Below, in pieces: positions 39,967 to 50,087 of a stretch of DNA of 58,143 nt. Numbering within the stretch: the stretch's first letter is position 1; every line of letters begins with the position of its first letter. Source of the DNA: Hyphomonadaceae bacterium (GTDB lineage: Bacteria; Pseudomonadota; Alphaproteobacteria; Caulobacterales; Hyphomonadaceae); NCBI GenBank assembly GCA_030697555.1, contig JAUYPV010000077.1:1-58143 (forward strand). Direction: 5' to 3'. The notes beneath the pieces were generated by a model that worked only from the letters and a program-made list of their open reading frames with translations, was not told the DNA's origin and searched no databases. A program made the translations under genes and the position numbers.

Positions 39967-40629
39967 TCAAAACAGGTTCATCTGCTTTGGCGGTTCGGGC
40001 TTCTGCGCCTTCGATTTTGCCGGCGCCTGTTCGGCCATCTCCCAGTTACCGCCGTCGTCGAACGTCTTCAGCAGCGACTTGATCTCGCTGAGCTTCGCGT
40101 CCTTCTCGCCCAGCCACAACGGCCAGTCTTCCTGCCGCAGGATCGCCGGCATGCGATCGGTGATCTTCGAGATGAGCGCGTTGGCGGGCGTGGTTATCTG
40201 GATAAAGGCCGGCGGGCCCTCGTCGCCCCATTCTTCCCAGATCACCGCGATGGCGATCGCCTTGCGATCCTTCGGGCGGATCGTCCATTGCTTGTTTCGG
40301 CCGTTGGCCTGCTCTTCGCCTTCATTGAACGTGTCGACCATCAGAAGACCGCGCCGCTCACCGAATGCATCGCAGAATCGTGGCTTGGAATCGACCGTTT
40401 CGCAGCGCGCATGCATGTGATCCGGCGTGAAAGACCTCGCACCGGCCTTGCTGAAGCCCCAGCGCATGGTTTTCAGCTCGCGCCTGCCGCCCTCGTCGAG
40501 GATCATGACCTTGGCCGGGCGCATGGGCGTCGAGAAAATCACCGCAACGTCCTCGGGTATCATCGCAAGAGGACCGGCAAACGGGCCGGCGTCATGCCAT
40601 TCGACCAGCTGGGTGAACTTACCGCACAT
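39967..40629 (-). CDS. SRAP (YedK/HMCES-like) protein with altered active site
   Basis: SRAP-domain proteins crosslink to abasic sites in single-stranded DNA through Cys2. This 220-residue protein has MCGKFTQ with Cys2, the aligned MRWGF core, and TPANALISKITDRMPAIL. In YedK the conserved active-site residues are Cys2, Asn75 (NAR), Glu105 (F-x-E-W) and His160 (I-H-D-R). Here the NAR position reads HAR (His73), the Glu is kept (FNEG, Glu103), and the His position is Thr157. Crosslinking may persist, but reversal or peptidase-type activity should differ. It starts four bases after the HerA-like gene, so the two are translated from one message. Confidence 0.8.
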   Translation of the reverse strand: MCGKFTQLVEWHDAGPFAGPLAMIPEDVAVIFSTPMRPAKVMILDEGGRRELKTMRWGFSKAGARSFTPDHMHARCETVDSKPRFCDAFGERRGLLMVDTFNEGEEQANGRNKQWTIRPKDRKAIAIAVIWEEWGDEGPPAFIQITTPANALISKITDRMPAILRQEDWPLWLGEKDAKLSEIKSLLKTFDDGGNWEMAEQAPAKSKAQKPEPPKQMNLF

Positions 40630-40633
40630 GGGC

Positions 40634-42175
40634 CTAGCGCCGCTTCCGTCCGCCAAACATTCCTCGGAATACGAACTGGGTCAGTTCGCGGGCCGCCGTG
40701 CGCGCGAACGTGCTGGTGGCCGCCTCGGCAGGCGTCTGGCGCGTGGATTTCCGGGCCGGCGCCCGACTAACTTTTGGCGCACGCGCAGCCGCCGCCGCAG
40801 CCTCCCGTCGCGCCTTCGCCGCTTCGGCTTCGGCCTTCTCGGCCTTGGCCATCGCGTCCTTGGCCTTCGCCGCCTGCGCCTCCCGGCCGCTCAGATGCTC
40901 GTAGGCCGACTCGCGGTCCAGCACCGTGTCATACTTCGCTGCCACCGGGCTGGCTGCCTGCACCGCGGCCCGCTCCGCATCTGTCGCCGGCCCCAGCCGC
41001 GACGATGGCGGACGGATCAGCGTGCGCTCCACCACAGTCGGCGCGCCTTTCATGTCGAGCGTCGAGACCAGCGCCTCGCCCGTGCCGAGTTCGGTGATCG
41101 CCGCCTCGGTGTCGAGATTGGGGTTCGGCCGGAAGCTCTGCGCCGCCGCCTTTACACCCTTGCGCTCGGTCGGCGTGTACGCCCGCAGCGCGTGCTGCAC
41201 GCGGCAGCCCAGCTGGGCCAGCACGCTTTCGGGCAGGTCTTTCGGATTCTGCGTCACGAAATAGACGCCGACCCCCTTGGAGCGGATCAGGCGAACCACC
41301 TGCTCGATCTTGTCGGTCAGCGCCTTTGGCGCGTCGTTGAACAGCAGGTGGGATTCATCGAAGAAGAATACCAGTCTCGGCTTGTCCGGATCGCCGACCT
41401 CCGGAAGCTGTTCGAACAGCTCCGCGAGCAGCCACAGCAGGAAAGTCGAATAGAGCCGTGGCGAGTTGATCAGCGTCGTGGCGTCGAGAACGTTAATGAT
41501 CCCCCGGCCCTGCGCGTCCACGCGCATGAAATCCGCCAGCTCCAGCGCCGGCTCGCCAAAGAACGTCTCGGCCCCCTCCCGCTCCAGCAGGAGCAATTGC
41601 CGCTGGACCGCGCCAACCGACGCGGCCGCGACATTGCCGTAGGTCTTCTGGATATCGGACGAGATGGTCGAGATATGGGCCAGCAGGCTGCGCAGGTCCT
41701 TGAAGTCGAGCAGCAGCAGGTCGTTGTCGTCAGCATACTGGAAAGCGATCGTCAGTACGCCCTCCTGGGTGTCGTTGAGCTGCAGCAGCCGCGCCAGGAG
41801 CTGCGGTCCCATCTCCGAGATTGTCGCCCGGATCGGGTGTCCCTTCTTGCCATAGATGTCCCAGAACACGCATGGCGCCGCTCCGAACACGATCGGCGGC
41901 AAGCCAATGTCGGCCGCCCGCGCTTGCAACTTCTCCGAAACCTTCGCCGCCGGATCGCCCGGCACGCAGATGCCCGACAGGTCGCCCTTCACATCAGCAC
42001 AGAAGACGGGCACCCCCGCCGCCGAGAACTGCTCGGCCATTATCTGCAGCGTCACCGTCTTGCCGGTTCCCGTTGCGCCCGCGACCAGCCCGTGCCGATT
42101 CGCCCGCGCCAGCAGCAGGGTCTGCGGCGCCTTGTGGTCCGGACCGCCGCCGCCGATGAAAATGCTGTCGGTCAT
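40634..42175 (-). CDS. HerA-like ATPase (DUF853)
   Basis: The 513-residue product is a DUF853-type HerA/FtsK-superfamily ATPase. It has Walker [10 protein letters not shown] (about residue 34), Walker [13 protein letters not shown], the arginine-bearing [21 protein letters not shown] sensor region, and a C-terminal Ala/Lys-rich coiled coil (about 420-490). HerA-type ATPases form hexamers on DNA. The DUF853 branch is common in proteobacteria but poorly understood. The ATG at 42175 is followed closely by the conserved FIGGGG. The SRAP gene follows after four bases. Confidence 0.85.
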   Translation of the reverse strand: MTDSIFIGGGGPDHKAPQTLLLARANRHGLVAGATGTGKTVTLQIMAEQFSAAGVPVFCADVKGDLSGICVPGDPAAKVSEKLQARAADIGLPPIVFGAAPCVFWDIYGKKGHPIRATISEMGPQLLARLLQLNDTQEGVLTIAFQYADDNDLLLLDFKDLRSLLAHISTISSDIQKTYGNVAAASVGAVQRQLLLLEREGAETFFGEPALELADFMRVDAQGRGIINVLDATTLINSPRLYSTFLLWLLAELFEQLPEVGDPDKPRLVFFFDESHLLFNDAPKALTDKIEQVVRLIRSKGVGVYFVTQNPKDLPESVLAQLGCRVQHALRAYTPTERKGVKAAAQSFRPNPNLDTEAAITELGTGEALVSTLDMKGAPTVVERTLIRPPSSRLGPATDAERAAVQAASPVAAKYDTVLDRESAYEHLSGREAQAAKAKDAMAKAEKAEAEAAKARREAAAAAARAPKVSRAPARKSTRQTPAEAATSTFARTAARELTQFVFRGMFGGRKRR

Positions 42176-42309
42176 TGGGTTTGCCTCCGGGAGAAGCCCT
42201 ATTGCTAGCAGAGGCGGCGCACCGGGCAAGGCGACGGTTTTGCGATTTCCCGCCTCTCTGGCGCGAGCGCGCTTTGCATAGTCGCGCGCTGCCTTTAAGC
42301 CTTGTTGTC

Positions 42310-43566
42310 ATGCTGCAGCCCACGGGGACTAACAACAGGACCTACATGACGGTCGGCGTGTGGGTCATCGCCACCGTCGCCATCGGCATGCTCTTGGCGC
42401 AGGGCTCCCACATCCTCGCGCCTTTCGCGATGGCAATCTTCATCTGGCTGGTGATGGAGGGCTTTGCCCGCGCCATCCGCAAGCCTTTTCCCAGTGTTCC
42501 TGACTGGCTTGCGCACCTCTTCGCTATTCTTGTCGTCATCATCTCGATCATTCTCTTCATCGGCGTCGTCCGCGGCGCGATCGTGGAGTTCGCCGCCAAT
42601 TCGAAGCTCTACGAGCAGCACATCAACGACCTGATCAGCCAGGTATATGAGCGGCTGCGCCTTACGGATGCGGGACCCCCGCCGGCGGTCGATCCCAGCG
42701 CCATCCCCAGCACTGTGCCGACCCCGGTGCCGGGCGAGGCCATCACAGTGCCCGCCGAAGGCGCGGTCGTCACGACGACGCAACCGCCCACGCTGAGCCA
42801 GCTCTTCTATTCCGACGCGTCGCTCGGTTTCGCCCAGACCGCGGCCAACTCCGTCTCCGGCCTGGTCGGCGACATCGTGCTGATCCTGATCTACGTGGCG
42901 TTCCTCTATGTCACGGCCCACACCTTCTCCCGCAAGCTCGATCGCGTCTTCCGCCGCCCGCGCGACCGCGAGCGCGCCCGCCTCATCGGCGCGGAGATCC
43001 GCCGCACGATGGAGCAGTATCTCTGGGTGCAGACCGCGCTGTCGATCATCACCACGGTGCTTACCTACATCACCCTCCTTATCCTCGGACTCGACAACGC
43101 ACTGTTCTGGGCCGTCGTCATCTTCGTCCTCAACTACATCCCGACGATCGGCTCGATCATCGCCAGCGTGTTGCCTGCCCTGTTCGCAGTCGTGCAGCCG
43201 CCCGAGAACTGGCCAGCCTGGATGCCGAACGATTCGTTGGCGTGCGCGGCCATCGTCTTCCTCGGCATCAGCGTCTGGCAGTTCGTCATCGGCAACTTCG
43301 TCAGCCCGCGCATGACGTCCAACAGTCTCAACCTCTCGGCGCTGGTCGTGCTGCTCTCCCTCGCCGTCTGGGGCGCGCTATGGGGGCCGGCAGGCATGTT
43401 CCTGTCGGCGCCGCTGACTGTGCTGGTGATGATTGTGCTGGCGCAGATCCCGGGGGCGCGCTGGATTGCCGTGCTGATGTCCGCCGACGGCAATCCCGGT
43501 GAATACGCCGTGAAGCATGACGAGGCCGGGCACGATCCCCGCCATGACCTGCTGACCGATATCTGA
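42310..43566 (+). CDS. AI-2E/PerM-family transporter
   Basis: The 418-residue membrane protein has the AI-2E transporter layout: two N-terminal transmembrane segments (about 15-50), another at 66-92, a soluble part, then four to five helices ending in LWGPAGMFLSAPLTVLVMIVLAQIP, a family hallmark. ALFWAVVIFVLNYIPTIGSIIAS is the other hallmark. A Pro/Thr/Val-rich insert of about 40 residues (121-160) sits in the soluble region and is unusual. Substrates vary widely in the family, so none is given. Confidence 0.88.
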   Translation: MLQPTGTNNRTYMTVGVWVIATVAIGMLLAQGSHILAPFAMAIFIWLVMEGFARAIRKPFPSVPDWLAHLFAILVVIISIILFIGVVRGAIVEFAANSKLYEQHINDLISQVYERLRLTDAGPPPAVDPSAIPSTVPTPVPGEAITVPAEGAVVTTTQPPTLSQLFYSDASLGFAQTAANSVSGLVGDIVLILIYVAFLYVTAHTFSRKLDRVFRRPRDRERARLIGAEIRRTMEQYLWVQTALSIITTVLTYITLLILGLDNALFWAVVIFVLNYIPTIGSIIASVLPALFAVVQPPENWPAWMPNDSLACAAIVFLGISVWQFVIGNFVSPRMTSNSLNLSALVVLLSLAVWGALWGPAGMFLSAPLTVLVMIVLAQIPGARWIAVLMSADGNPGEYAVKHDEAGHDPRHDLLTDI

Positions 43567-43767
43567 CCCGAGAATCACCGGCTTTGCGCTGCGGCAGGCT
43601 ACGCGAACAGCAAAATTGCTCCGATCTCCGCAATGCAGCACCAGCCTGCTTCAAATCTCGCGCTTGCCCGTAAGGGCCACGCGGGTCTAGCTCTGCGCAC
43701 GCAGAATTCTCCTGTTGTTTTCCCCGTGATTCTTCCCACGTGATTCTCCCCGACATTCGGAGGCGGC

Positions 43768-46700
43768 GTGACCCGATCCAGTGAACAGGCGTTCTCGAAA
43801 GAGAGCCTTCTTGACGCCGCCGAAAAGCAGCTGTCGAAGCGCAAGGGCAAGCCCACGCTCGACGCGCTGCGCCCCTTTCTCGAACAATATCTGGCCGACG
43901 CCTTCGTCGAGGACGTAGCAACGCTGACGGTCGACGACGCCGCTTCGCTGGCGCTCGACCTGTGGGAGTTCGATCAAGAGAACCAGGCGCGCCCCGGTTC
44001 GCGCGCCATCCGTACCCGCAGGCCAGCCGGCGCCGACGGTAAGTCGCTTCGCCTGACCGTCGCGGAAGTCGCCGGCGACGACATGGCTTTCCTGGTCGAC
44101 AGCGCCATCGCCGCTTGCCAGGAAGCGAAGGTCGAGGTCCGCGCCGTCCTTCACCCCATCGTCGACGGCCCGAAAGGAAAACGCTCGACCGTCCAGATCC
44201 ACCTCGCCTCGCTCGACGAGGCGATGCTCGCGGACGTGCAGAAGAAGTTGGAAGAAGCGTTCGCCGACGTCGACGTAGTCAACGCCGACTTCCACCGCAT
44301 GACCGACAAGATGCAGGCGGCGGCGGATCATCTCGCTGCTCTGAAACCCACAAAGACCCGCTCCGAAGCGGAGATCAGCGAAGCGCGCGCCTTCCTCAAA
44401 TGGCTGGTCGACGAGAACTTCACCTTCCTCGGCGCGCGCGACTACACCTTCGCGCTCGACGCCAAGGGCCAGCTGATGAGCGAGGAGCCGATCGTCGACG
44501 AGAAATCCGGCCTCGGCATTCTGCGCGACTATTCCCGCAATGTTCTGTCGCGCGCCGCCGAACCGACCGTGCTTACGCCCGCGATCCGTGGTTTCCTCAA
44601 CGAGCCAACGCCGATCATTGTCGCCAAGGCCAGCTTCATCAGCCGCGTCCATCGCCGCGCCCATGCCGACTACATCGGCGTCAAGCGCTATGACGACCGA
44701 GGCGAGGTGATCGGCGAGACGCGCTTCGTCGGCCTCTTCACGTCGGAAGCCTACACTCGCGATGCCGAGGAAGTGCCACTGGTCCGCCGCAAGCTCGAGA
44801 AGGTGAAGGCCGTCTACGCTACCGGTTCGCGCTTCTCGATGAAGCAGCTCGACGTCGTGCTGAAGACTTATCCGCGCGACGAGCTGTTCCAGATATCCGT
44901 CGACGACCTCGCCCGCATCGCCGGCGGTGTCCTGCGCCTGCAGATCCGCCCTCGCACGCGCCTGTTCATCCGCCGCGACCGCTTCGACCGCTATGTCTCC
45001 GCCCTGCTCTATACGCCCCGCGATTCATACACCTCAGAACTGCGCACCCGCGCCCACAAAATTCTCGCTGACGCATACGGTGGCCGCGCCTCGGCCTTCT
45101 ATCCCTTCTTCGGCGACGGTCCGCTTGCGCGCGTCCACCTGATCATCGGCCTGCCCAAGAGCCATCCGGAGCCGGACGAGGACGGCCTCGACCTTCAGAT
45201 GCGCCAGCTCTTCGAGACCTGGGAGGATGCGCTCGGCCGCGTCGCCCGCTCGACCGGCGGTGATCAGGCGCTCTCCGCCCGCGCGCGCTTCACCGCCGCC
45301 TACAAGGAAGCGTTCCAGCCCGAGGAAGGCCTCGCCGACCTCATCGCCATCGGCGCGCTACCGCCTGGAAAGGCGCTCCGCGCGCGCGTGTGGGGCCCGG
45401 ACTTCGAGGCCGGCGTCAGCCACGTGAAAATCTACCACCGCGACCAGCCGCTCGAACTCGCCGAGATCGTGCCTGTGCTGGAACGCATGGGCCTGCGCGT
45501 CCGCGCCGAGGTCGGCTATCCGATCCGCCTCGCCGCACATGATCCAGAGCCGGAAGGCGCGGTCTATGTGCACGATCTCACCATAGAGCGCTCGCCCGGC
45601 CAGAAGCGCCTTGATGCCCGCTTCGAGAAAGCCTTCGAGGCGATCTGGGGGCGCGACACGGAGAACGATCGCTTTAACAGCCTTGTCGTCGCGCTTGGCG
45701 TAGACTGGCGCTCAGCCGCGCTGCTCCGCACGCTGTGTCGTTTCCGCAGCCAGTCGGGCCTCGATCCGTCCGAAGCCGTGCAGGTGAAGGCGCTGGCCGA
45801 GCATCCAGAGATCGCGCTAAATCTCCTCAAGCTGTTCGCCATCAAGTTCGACACGGCCTCGAAAGCCGACCTCGACGCGCGCCGGAAATCCGCCGAGCCA
45901 GTGAACACCGAGATCAACAAGGAACTCGAAGCTGTCGCGACGCTGGATGCCGACCGCGTGCTGCGACGCCTGCTTGCTCTGGTGAAATCCGCCCAGCGCA
46001 CAAATTTCTACATCACCGACGCCGCCGGAAAGCCGAGCCGCCACATCGCCGTGAAGATCGCGAGCCGCGAGGCCGATCCGCTGCCCGCGCCACGGCCCTA
46101 TCGCGAGATATTCGTCTGGTCGCCGGATGTCGAAGGCGTCCACCTGCGCTTTGGGCCTGTCGCGCGCGGCGGCCTGCGCTGGTCAGACCGGCGTGAGGAT
46201 TTCCGCACCGAAGTGCTCGGCCTCGTAAAGGCGCAGCAGGTGAAAAACGCTGTCATCGTGCCGGTCGGCTCGAAAGGCGGCTTCTATCCCAAACAACTTC
46301 CCGCCAAGGGCACGCGCGAGGAAATCCAGAACGCGGGCATCGCCGCATACAAAGTCTTCGTCGGCGCCCTGCTCCAGCTCACCGACAACATCGTGAAGGG
46401 CGAGACCGTCCACCCGCCCGGCGTCATCCCGTGGGACGGCGAGGATCCCTACCTGGTCGTGGCCGCCGACAAGGGCACGGCGACGTTCTCCGACATCGCC
46501 AACGGCCTCTCTGCCGACTACGGCTTCTGGCTGGGCGATGCGTTCGCCTCCGGCGGCTCGGTCGGTTACGACCACAAGAAGATGGGCATCACCGCACGCG
46601 GCGCATGGGAAGCCGTGAAGCGGCACTTCCGCGAGATGGGCCACGACACGCAGACCCAGCCCTTCACCGTGATCGGCATCGGCGACATGTCGGGTGACGT

Positions 46701-48612
46701 GTTCGGCAACGGCATGCTGCTGTCGAAATGCATCCGGCTGCTGGCGGCTTTCGACCACCGCCACATCTTCCTCGATCCCAACCCGACCAACCTCGAAGCC
46801 TCGTACAACGAGCGCAAGCGCATGTTCGACCTGCCGCGCTCCTCGTGGGCCGACTACGACAGGAAGCTGATCTCCAAGGGCGGCGGTATCTTCGAGCGCT
46901 CGGCCAAGTCCATCACGCTCACACCGGAGATCAAGGCGCTGGCCGGCCTCGCCGAAGACGCCGTGACACCCGACGTGCTCTTGAAGGCGCTGCTCACTGC
47001 CGACGTCGACCTGCTCTGGTTCGGCGGCATCGGCGCCTACATCAAGGCTTCGACCCAAAGCCACGCAGACGTGGGCGACAAGGCCAACGACATCCTGCGC
47101 GTCGACGGCAAGGACGTACGCGCCAAAGTCGTCGCGGAAGGCGCCAACCTCGGCGTCACGCAGGCTGGCCGCATCGAGTTCGCTCGGAAGGGCGGCCGCA
47201 TCAACACGGACGCCATCGACAACTCGGCCGGCGTCGATTCATCCGACCATGAAGTGAACATCAAGATCCTCACCACCGAAGCGATCAGCGAAGGCGCGCT
47301 CAAGGCCGCCGACCGCAACGCGCTTCTGGCGTCGATGACCGATGAGGTCGGGCATCTGGTGCTGGAGAACAACTACGACCAGACCGGCGCGCTCAGCGTG
47401 ATGCAGGCGACGGCCGCGGCGGATCTCGACAGCCACGAACGCCTGATCGAAATGCTGGAGTCGCAGGGCAAGCTCGACCGCGCCGTCGAGGGCCTGCCCT
47501 CCACCGAGCAGTTCCGCAAGCTGCGCGAAGGCCAGCTCGGCCTGGCCCGGCCGGAACTCGCGGTCATCATGGCCTACGCCAAGCTCGACCTGTTTTCTTC
47601 CCTCATCGCCTCGGAGGCGCCGGACGATACCGCCTTTGAGACCCTGCTCACCACCTACTTCCCGAAAGAACTGGAAAGGTTCGGCGAGGCCCGCAAACGT
47701 CACCGCCTGCGTCGAGAGATCATCGCAACGCGGCTCTCCAACCGGCTGGTCAACCTGACCGGCGCCTCCTTCGCCATACAGAAGCGAGATGCGGAAGGGA
47801 TCGACAGCGGCAAGATCGCCGAAGCGTTCGAGGCCGCCTACGCGGCTTTCCACTTCGACGACCTGTTCGCGCGCATCAATGCTTTGGACGGCAAAGCGCC
47901 CGCAGCCGCGCAGATCCTGATGTCGGTCGAGACCGCCGCCAACCTGCGCATGCTTGCCAGCGCCTTCATTTCCGACACGACGATGGTGAAAACCGGATCG
48001 GTCGCGAAGGTGATCGAGCGCTACCGCGCCGCCATTGCCGAAATCCGCAGCGCCCTTCCGACCGCGCTCTCGCCGCTGGTGCTCCGCCGCGTCGAATCCC
48101 GCGCCGAGAAATACCGGGCCGCGGGGGCGCCCACCGACATCGCCCACGATGTCGGCCTCGTCCGCGCGCTGGTCTCGGCCCGCGAAACGGTGGAGATCTC
48201 CGAACAGACGAAATGGCCGCTTGCGGCCTCTCTCTTCGTCCAGCACCAGGTCGGCGAACAGCTCGGCCTCGACCGTATGCGCGCCGCAGCCCGCGACCTC
48301 GAACCGCGAGACCACTGGGACCGCCTCGCCCTGCAGCGCGTTGCCGACGACCTGCCGCGCCAACAGAGCGAACTCGCCATCGCCGCCATCCTCCAGACGG
48401 GCAAAACCCCCGTCGCCGACCGCGCCACCGCGCAAAAGCTTGTTGAGACCTGGATCGCGCCGCGCCGCGACCTCGCCGACCGACTCATCCAACCGATGGA
48501 ATCTTTCGACCGGCAGGGCGTGTGGTCCCTTGCCAAGCTGGTGCTTCTGGGCGACGCAGTTCGCGAATTCGTCTATGCTTCGCGGGCCGAAACAGCCCCG
48601 GCCGGACGCTAG
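43768..48612 (+). CDS. gdhB: NAD-specific glutamate dehydrogenase (large, ~180 kDa type)
   Basis: The 1,614-residue product fits the large NAD-dependent glutamate dehydrogenases (Caulobacter/Streptomyces type), which deaminate glutamate to 2-oxoglutarate. It has ACT-like regulatory domains in the first 700 residues. The catalytic region contains ARGGLRWSDRREDFRTEV, VGSKGGFYPKQLP, and GIGDMSGDVFGNGMLLS (nucleotide binding). A long C-terminal helical domain follows. The GTG start has GGAGG upstream. The large size and the complete motif set make this secure. Confidence 0.96.
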   Translation: MTRSSEQAFSKESLLDAAEKQLSKRKGKPTLDALRPFLEQYLADAFVEDVATLTVDDAASLALDLWEFDQENQARPGSRAIRTRRPAGADGKSLRLTVAEVAGDDMAFLVDSAIAACQEAKVEVRAVLHPIVDGPKGKRSTVQIHLASLDEAMLADVQKKLEEAFADVDVVNADFHRMTDKMQAAADHLAALKPTKTRSEAEISEARAFLKWLVDENFTFLGARDYTFALDAKGQLMSEEPIVDEKSGLGILRDYSRNVLSRAAEPTVLTPAIRGFLNEPTPIIVAKASFISRVHRRAHADYIGVKRYDDRGEVIGETRFVGLFTSEAYTRDAEEVPLVRRKLEKVKAVYATGSRFSMKQLDVVLKTYPRDELFQISVDDLARIAGGVLRLQIRPRTRLFIRRDRFDRYVSALLYTPRDSYTSELRTRAHKILADAYGGRASAFYPFFGDGPLARVHLIIGLPKSHPEPDEDGLDLQMRQLFETWEDALGRVARSTGGDQALSARARFTAAYKEAFQPEEGLADLIAIGALPPGKALRARVWGPDFEAGVSHVKIYHRDQPLELAEIVPVLERMGLRVRAEVGYPIRLAAHDPEPEGAVYVHDLTIERSPGQKRLDARFEKAFEAIWGRDTENDRFNSLVVALGVDWRSAALLRTLCRFRSQSGLDPSEAVQVKALAEHPEIALNLLKLFAIKFDTASKADLDARRKSAEPVNTEINKELEAVATLDADRVLRRLLALVKSAQRTNFYITDAAGKPSRHIAVKIASREADPLPAPRPYREIFVWSPDVEGVHLRFGPVARGGLRWSDRREDFRTEVLGLVKAQQVKNAVIVPVGSKGGFYPKQLPAKGTREEIQNAGIAAYKVFVGALLQLTDNIVKGETVHPPGVIPWDGEDPYLVVAADKGTATFSDIANGLSADYGFWLGDAFASGGSVGYDHKKMGITARGAWEAVKRHFREMGHDTQTQPFTVIGIGDMSGDVFGNGMLLSKCIRLLAAFDHRHIFLDPNPTNLEASYNERKRMFDLPRSSWADYDRKLISKGGGIFERSAKSITLTPEIKALAGLAEDAVTPDVLLKALLTADVDLLWFGGIGAYIKASTQSHADVGDKANDILRVDGKDVRAKVVAEGANLGVTQAGRIEFARKGGRINTDAIDNSAGVDSSDHEVNIKILTTEAISEGALKAADRNALLASMTDEVGHLVLENNYDQTGALSVMQATAAADLDSHERLIEMLESQGKLDRAVEGLPSTEQFRKLREGQLGLARPELAVIMAYAKLDLFSSLIASEAPDDTAFETLLTTYFPKELERFGEARKRHRLRREIIATRLSNRLVNLTGASFAIQKRDAEGIDSGKIAEAFEAAYAAFHFDDLFARINALDGKAPAAAQILMSVETAANLRMLASAFISDTTMVKTGSVAKVIERYRAAIAEIRSALPTALSPLVLRRVESRAEKYRAAGAPTDIAHDVGLVRALVSARETVEISEQTKWPLAASLFVQHQVGEQLGLDRMRAAARDLEPRDHWDRLALQRVADDLPRQQSELAIAAILQTGKTPVADRATAQKLVETWIAPRRDLADRLIQPMESFDRQGVWSLAKLVLLGDAVREFVYASRAETAPAGR

Positions 48613-48625
48613 CTGGAGTTGAGAG

Positions 48626-49150
48626 TTGGACCGCGAGCTAACCTTCCGCGACGCACGCGAGACCGACGCTGCCGATCTCGCAGACATCGGGCGTGACACA
48701 TTCGTGGAGACGTTCGGCCATCTCTATTCACCGTCCGACCTCAAGCGCTATCTCGACGACACCTACTCGGTCGAGAAGATGAAAGAGGACCTGCGCGATC
48801 CGCAGGTCGAGATCCGCATGGCCTTCTCGGGCAAGCGCATGGTCGCCTACTGTAAGATCGGCCCGGTCAAACTGCCGACCGACGTCGGCCCGGACCCCGC
48901 CCTCGAACTCCACCGGGTCTACGTCTACCAGGCCGGCCAGGGCGTCGGCGTCGGCCGCATTCTTCTGGCATGGGCGACCGAACGCGCCCGACAGCGCGGC
49001 GCCAAGAACCTCTTCCTCGGGGTCTGGGAAGGCAACCATCGCGCTATCGCCCTCTACGAGAGCCGCGGCTTCGAGAAGGTGGGAACCTACAAGTTCAAGG
49101 TGGGCGATACCCTGGATGACGAATTTATCATGCGTCTTCGTCTGAATTGA
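48626..49150 (+). CDS. GNAT-family N-acetyltransferase
   Basis: The 174-residue product has the GNAT acetyl-CoA loop (YQAGQGVGVGRILLAWA, with Q-x-x-G-x-G), ELHRVYV before it, and the C-terminal NHRAIALYESRGFEKVGTYKF. The start is a TTG 13 bases after the glutamate dehydrogenase stop, with GGAG upstream, so it is co-transcribed and perhaps translationally coupled. Spermidine or ribosomal-protein-type acetyltransferases are possible; the substrate is not evident. Confidence 0.88.
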   Translation: MDRELTFRDARETDAADLADIGRDTFVETFGHLYSPSDLKRYLDDTYSVEKMKEDLRDPQVEIRMAFSGKRMVAYCKIGPVKLPTDVGPDPALELHRVYVYQAGQGVGVGRILLAWATERARQRGAKNLFLGVWEGNHRAIALYESRGFEKVGTYKFKVGDTLDDEFIMRLRLN

Positions 49151-49234
49151 TCGACTGCACTCGTCCGTTTCCGCTTAACCCGCAACGCAGTTGGCCCTAG
49201 GAAGACGGCTTGGGCCGACGGAGCTGACACCCCG

Positions 49235-50047
49235 ATGGATTTCACGCTTGAGCCGCTGCTGAACGATCCCACCGCGTGGGCTGCGCTGATCTCGCTGGTT
49301 GTGATGGAGATCGTTCTCGGGATCGACAACCTGATCTTCATCTCGATCCTCACCAACAAGCTCCCCGAGGCGAACCGCGCCAAGGCGCGCAACATCGGCA
49401 TCAGCCTCGCCCTCGTCATGCGCCTCGCTCTGCTGGGCAGCATCGCCTGGATCGTGGGCCTCATCCATCCCGTCGTCGACCTCGGCTGGGTTGGCCCGCT
49501 AGGCGAGCACGGCGAACCACAATGGGAAACCGCCTTCTCCTGGCGCGACATCATCCTCATCGCAGGCGGTCTTTTCCTGGTCTGGAAAGCGACGACCGAA
49601 ATCCACCACACGATGGATCCCGACACGCACAAGAACGAGGACGCTCCTGTCGCAGGCCGCGCCGCGATGAACTTCGGCGCCGCCATCGTGCAGATCCTGA
49701 TCCTCGACATCGTGTTCTCGATCGACTCGATCCTCACCGCCGTCGGCATGACAGACCACCTTGCCATCATGTTCATCGCCGTCATCGCCGCGGTCGCCGT
49801 CATGCTTCTCGCCTCGGGTCCACTGTCGCGCTTCATCAACGCCAACCCCAGCGTCGTCATGCTGGCGCTCGGCTTCCTCCTGATGATCGGCATGGTGCTG
49901 ATCGCGGACGGCTTCGGCGTCCACGTTCCGAAAGGCTACGTCTATGCCGCCATGGCTTTCTCCGCTTTCGTCGAGATCCTCAATCTCCTCTCGCGCAAGC
50001 GGAAAACCAAAGCCAAAGGCGCCTCGCCCCCGGCCGGGAATCACTAG
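49235..50047 (+). CDS. TerC-family integral membrane protein
   Basis: The 270-residue product has seven or more transmembrane helices and the TerC hallmarks: [27 protein letters not shown], the two Asp-bearing motifs (GIDN and [10 protein letters not shown]), and a basic cytoplasmic tail (SRKRKTKAK). Some TerC proteins export manganese to metallate secreted proteins, while others relate to tellurite resistance. The closest subtype here is the YkoY/YgdQ-like group without the C-terminal CBS domains. It lies 40 bases upstream of a ligand-gated channel gene. Confidence 0.92.
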   Translation: MDFTLEPLLNDPTAWAALISLVVMEIVLGIDNLIFISILTNKLPEANRAKARNIGISLALVMRLALLGSIAWIVGLIHPVVDLGWVGPLGEHGEPQWETAFSWRDIILIAGGLFLVWKATTEIHHTMDPDTHKNEDAPVAGRAAMNFGAAIVQILILDIVFSIDSILTAVGMTDHLAIMFIAVIAAVAVMLLASGPLSRFINANPSVVMLALGFLLMIGMVLIADGFGVHVPKGYVYAAMAFSAFVEILNLLSRKRKTKAKGASPPAGNH

Positions 50048-50087
50048 ACGGTCCGGGACCTGCCTGGGACTTTGTGGAGGGTCGGCC

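Noticed and set aside
40634-42175. A complete HerA-based phage defence system
   Set aside because: No SIR2, nuclease or other known partner is adjacent. The ATPase is of the DUF853 type, which is widespread outside defence loci, so only the SRAP pairing is reported.
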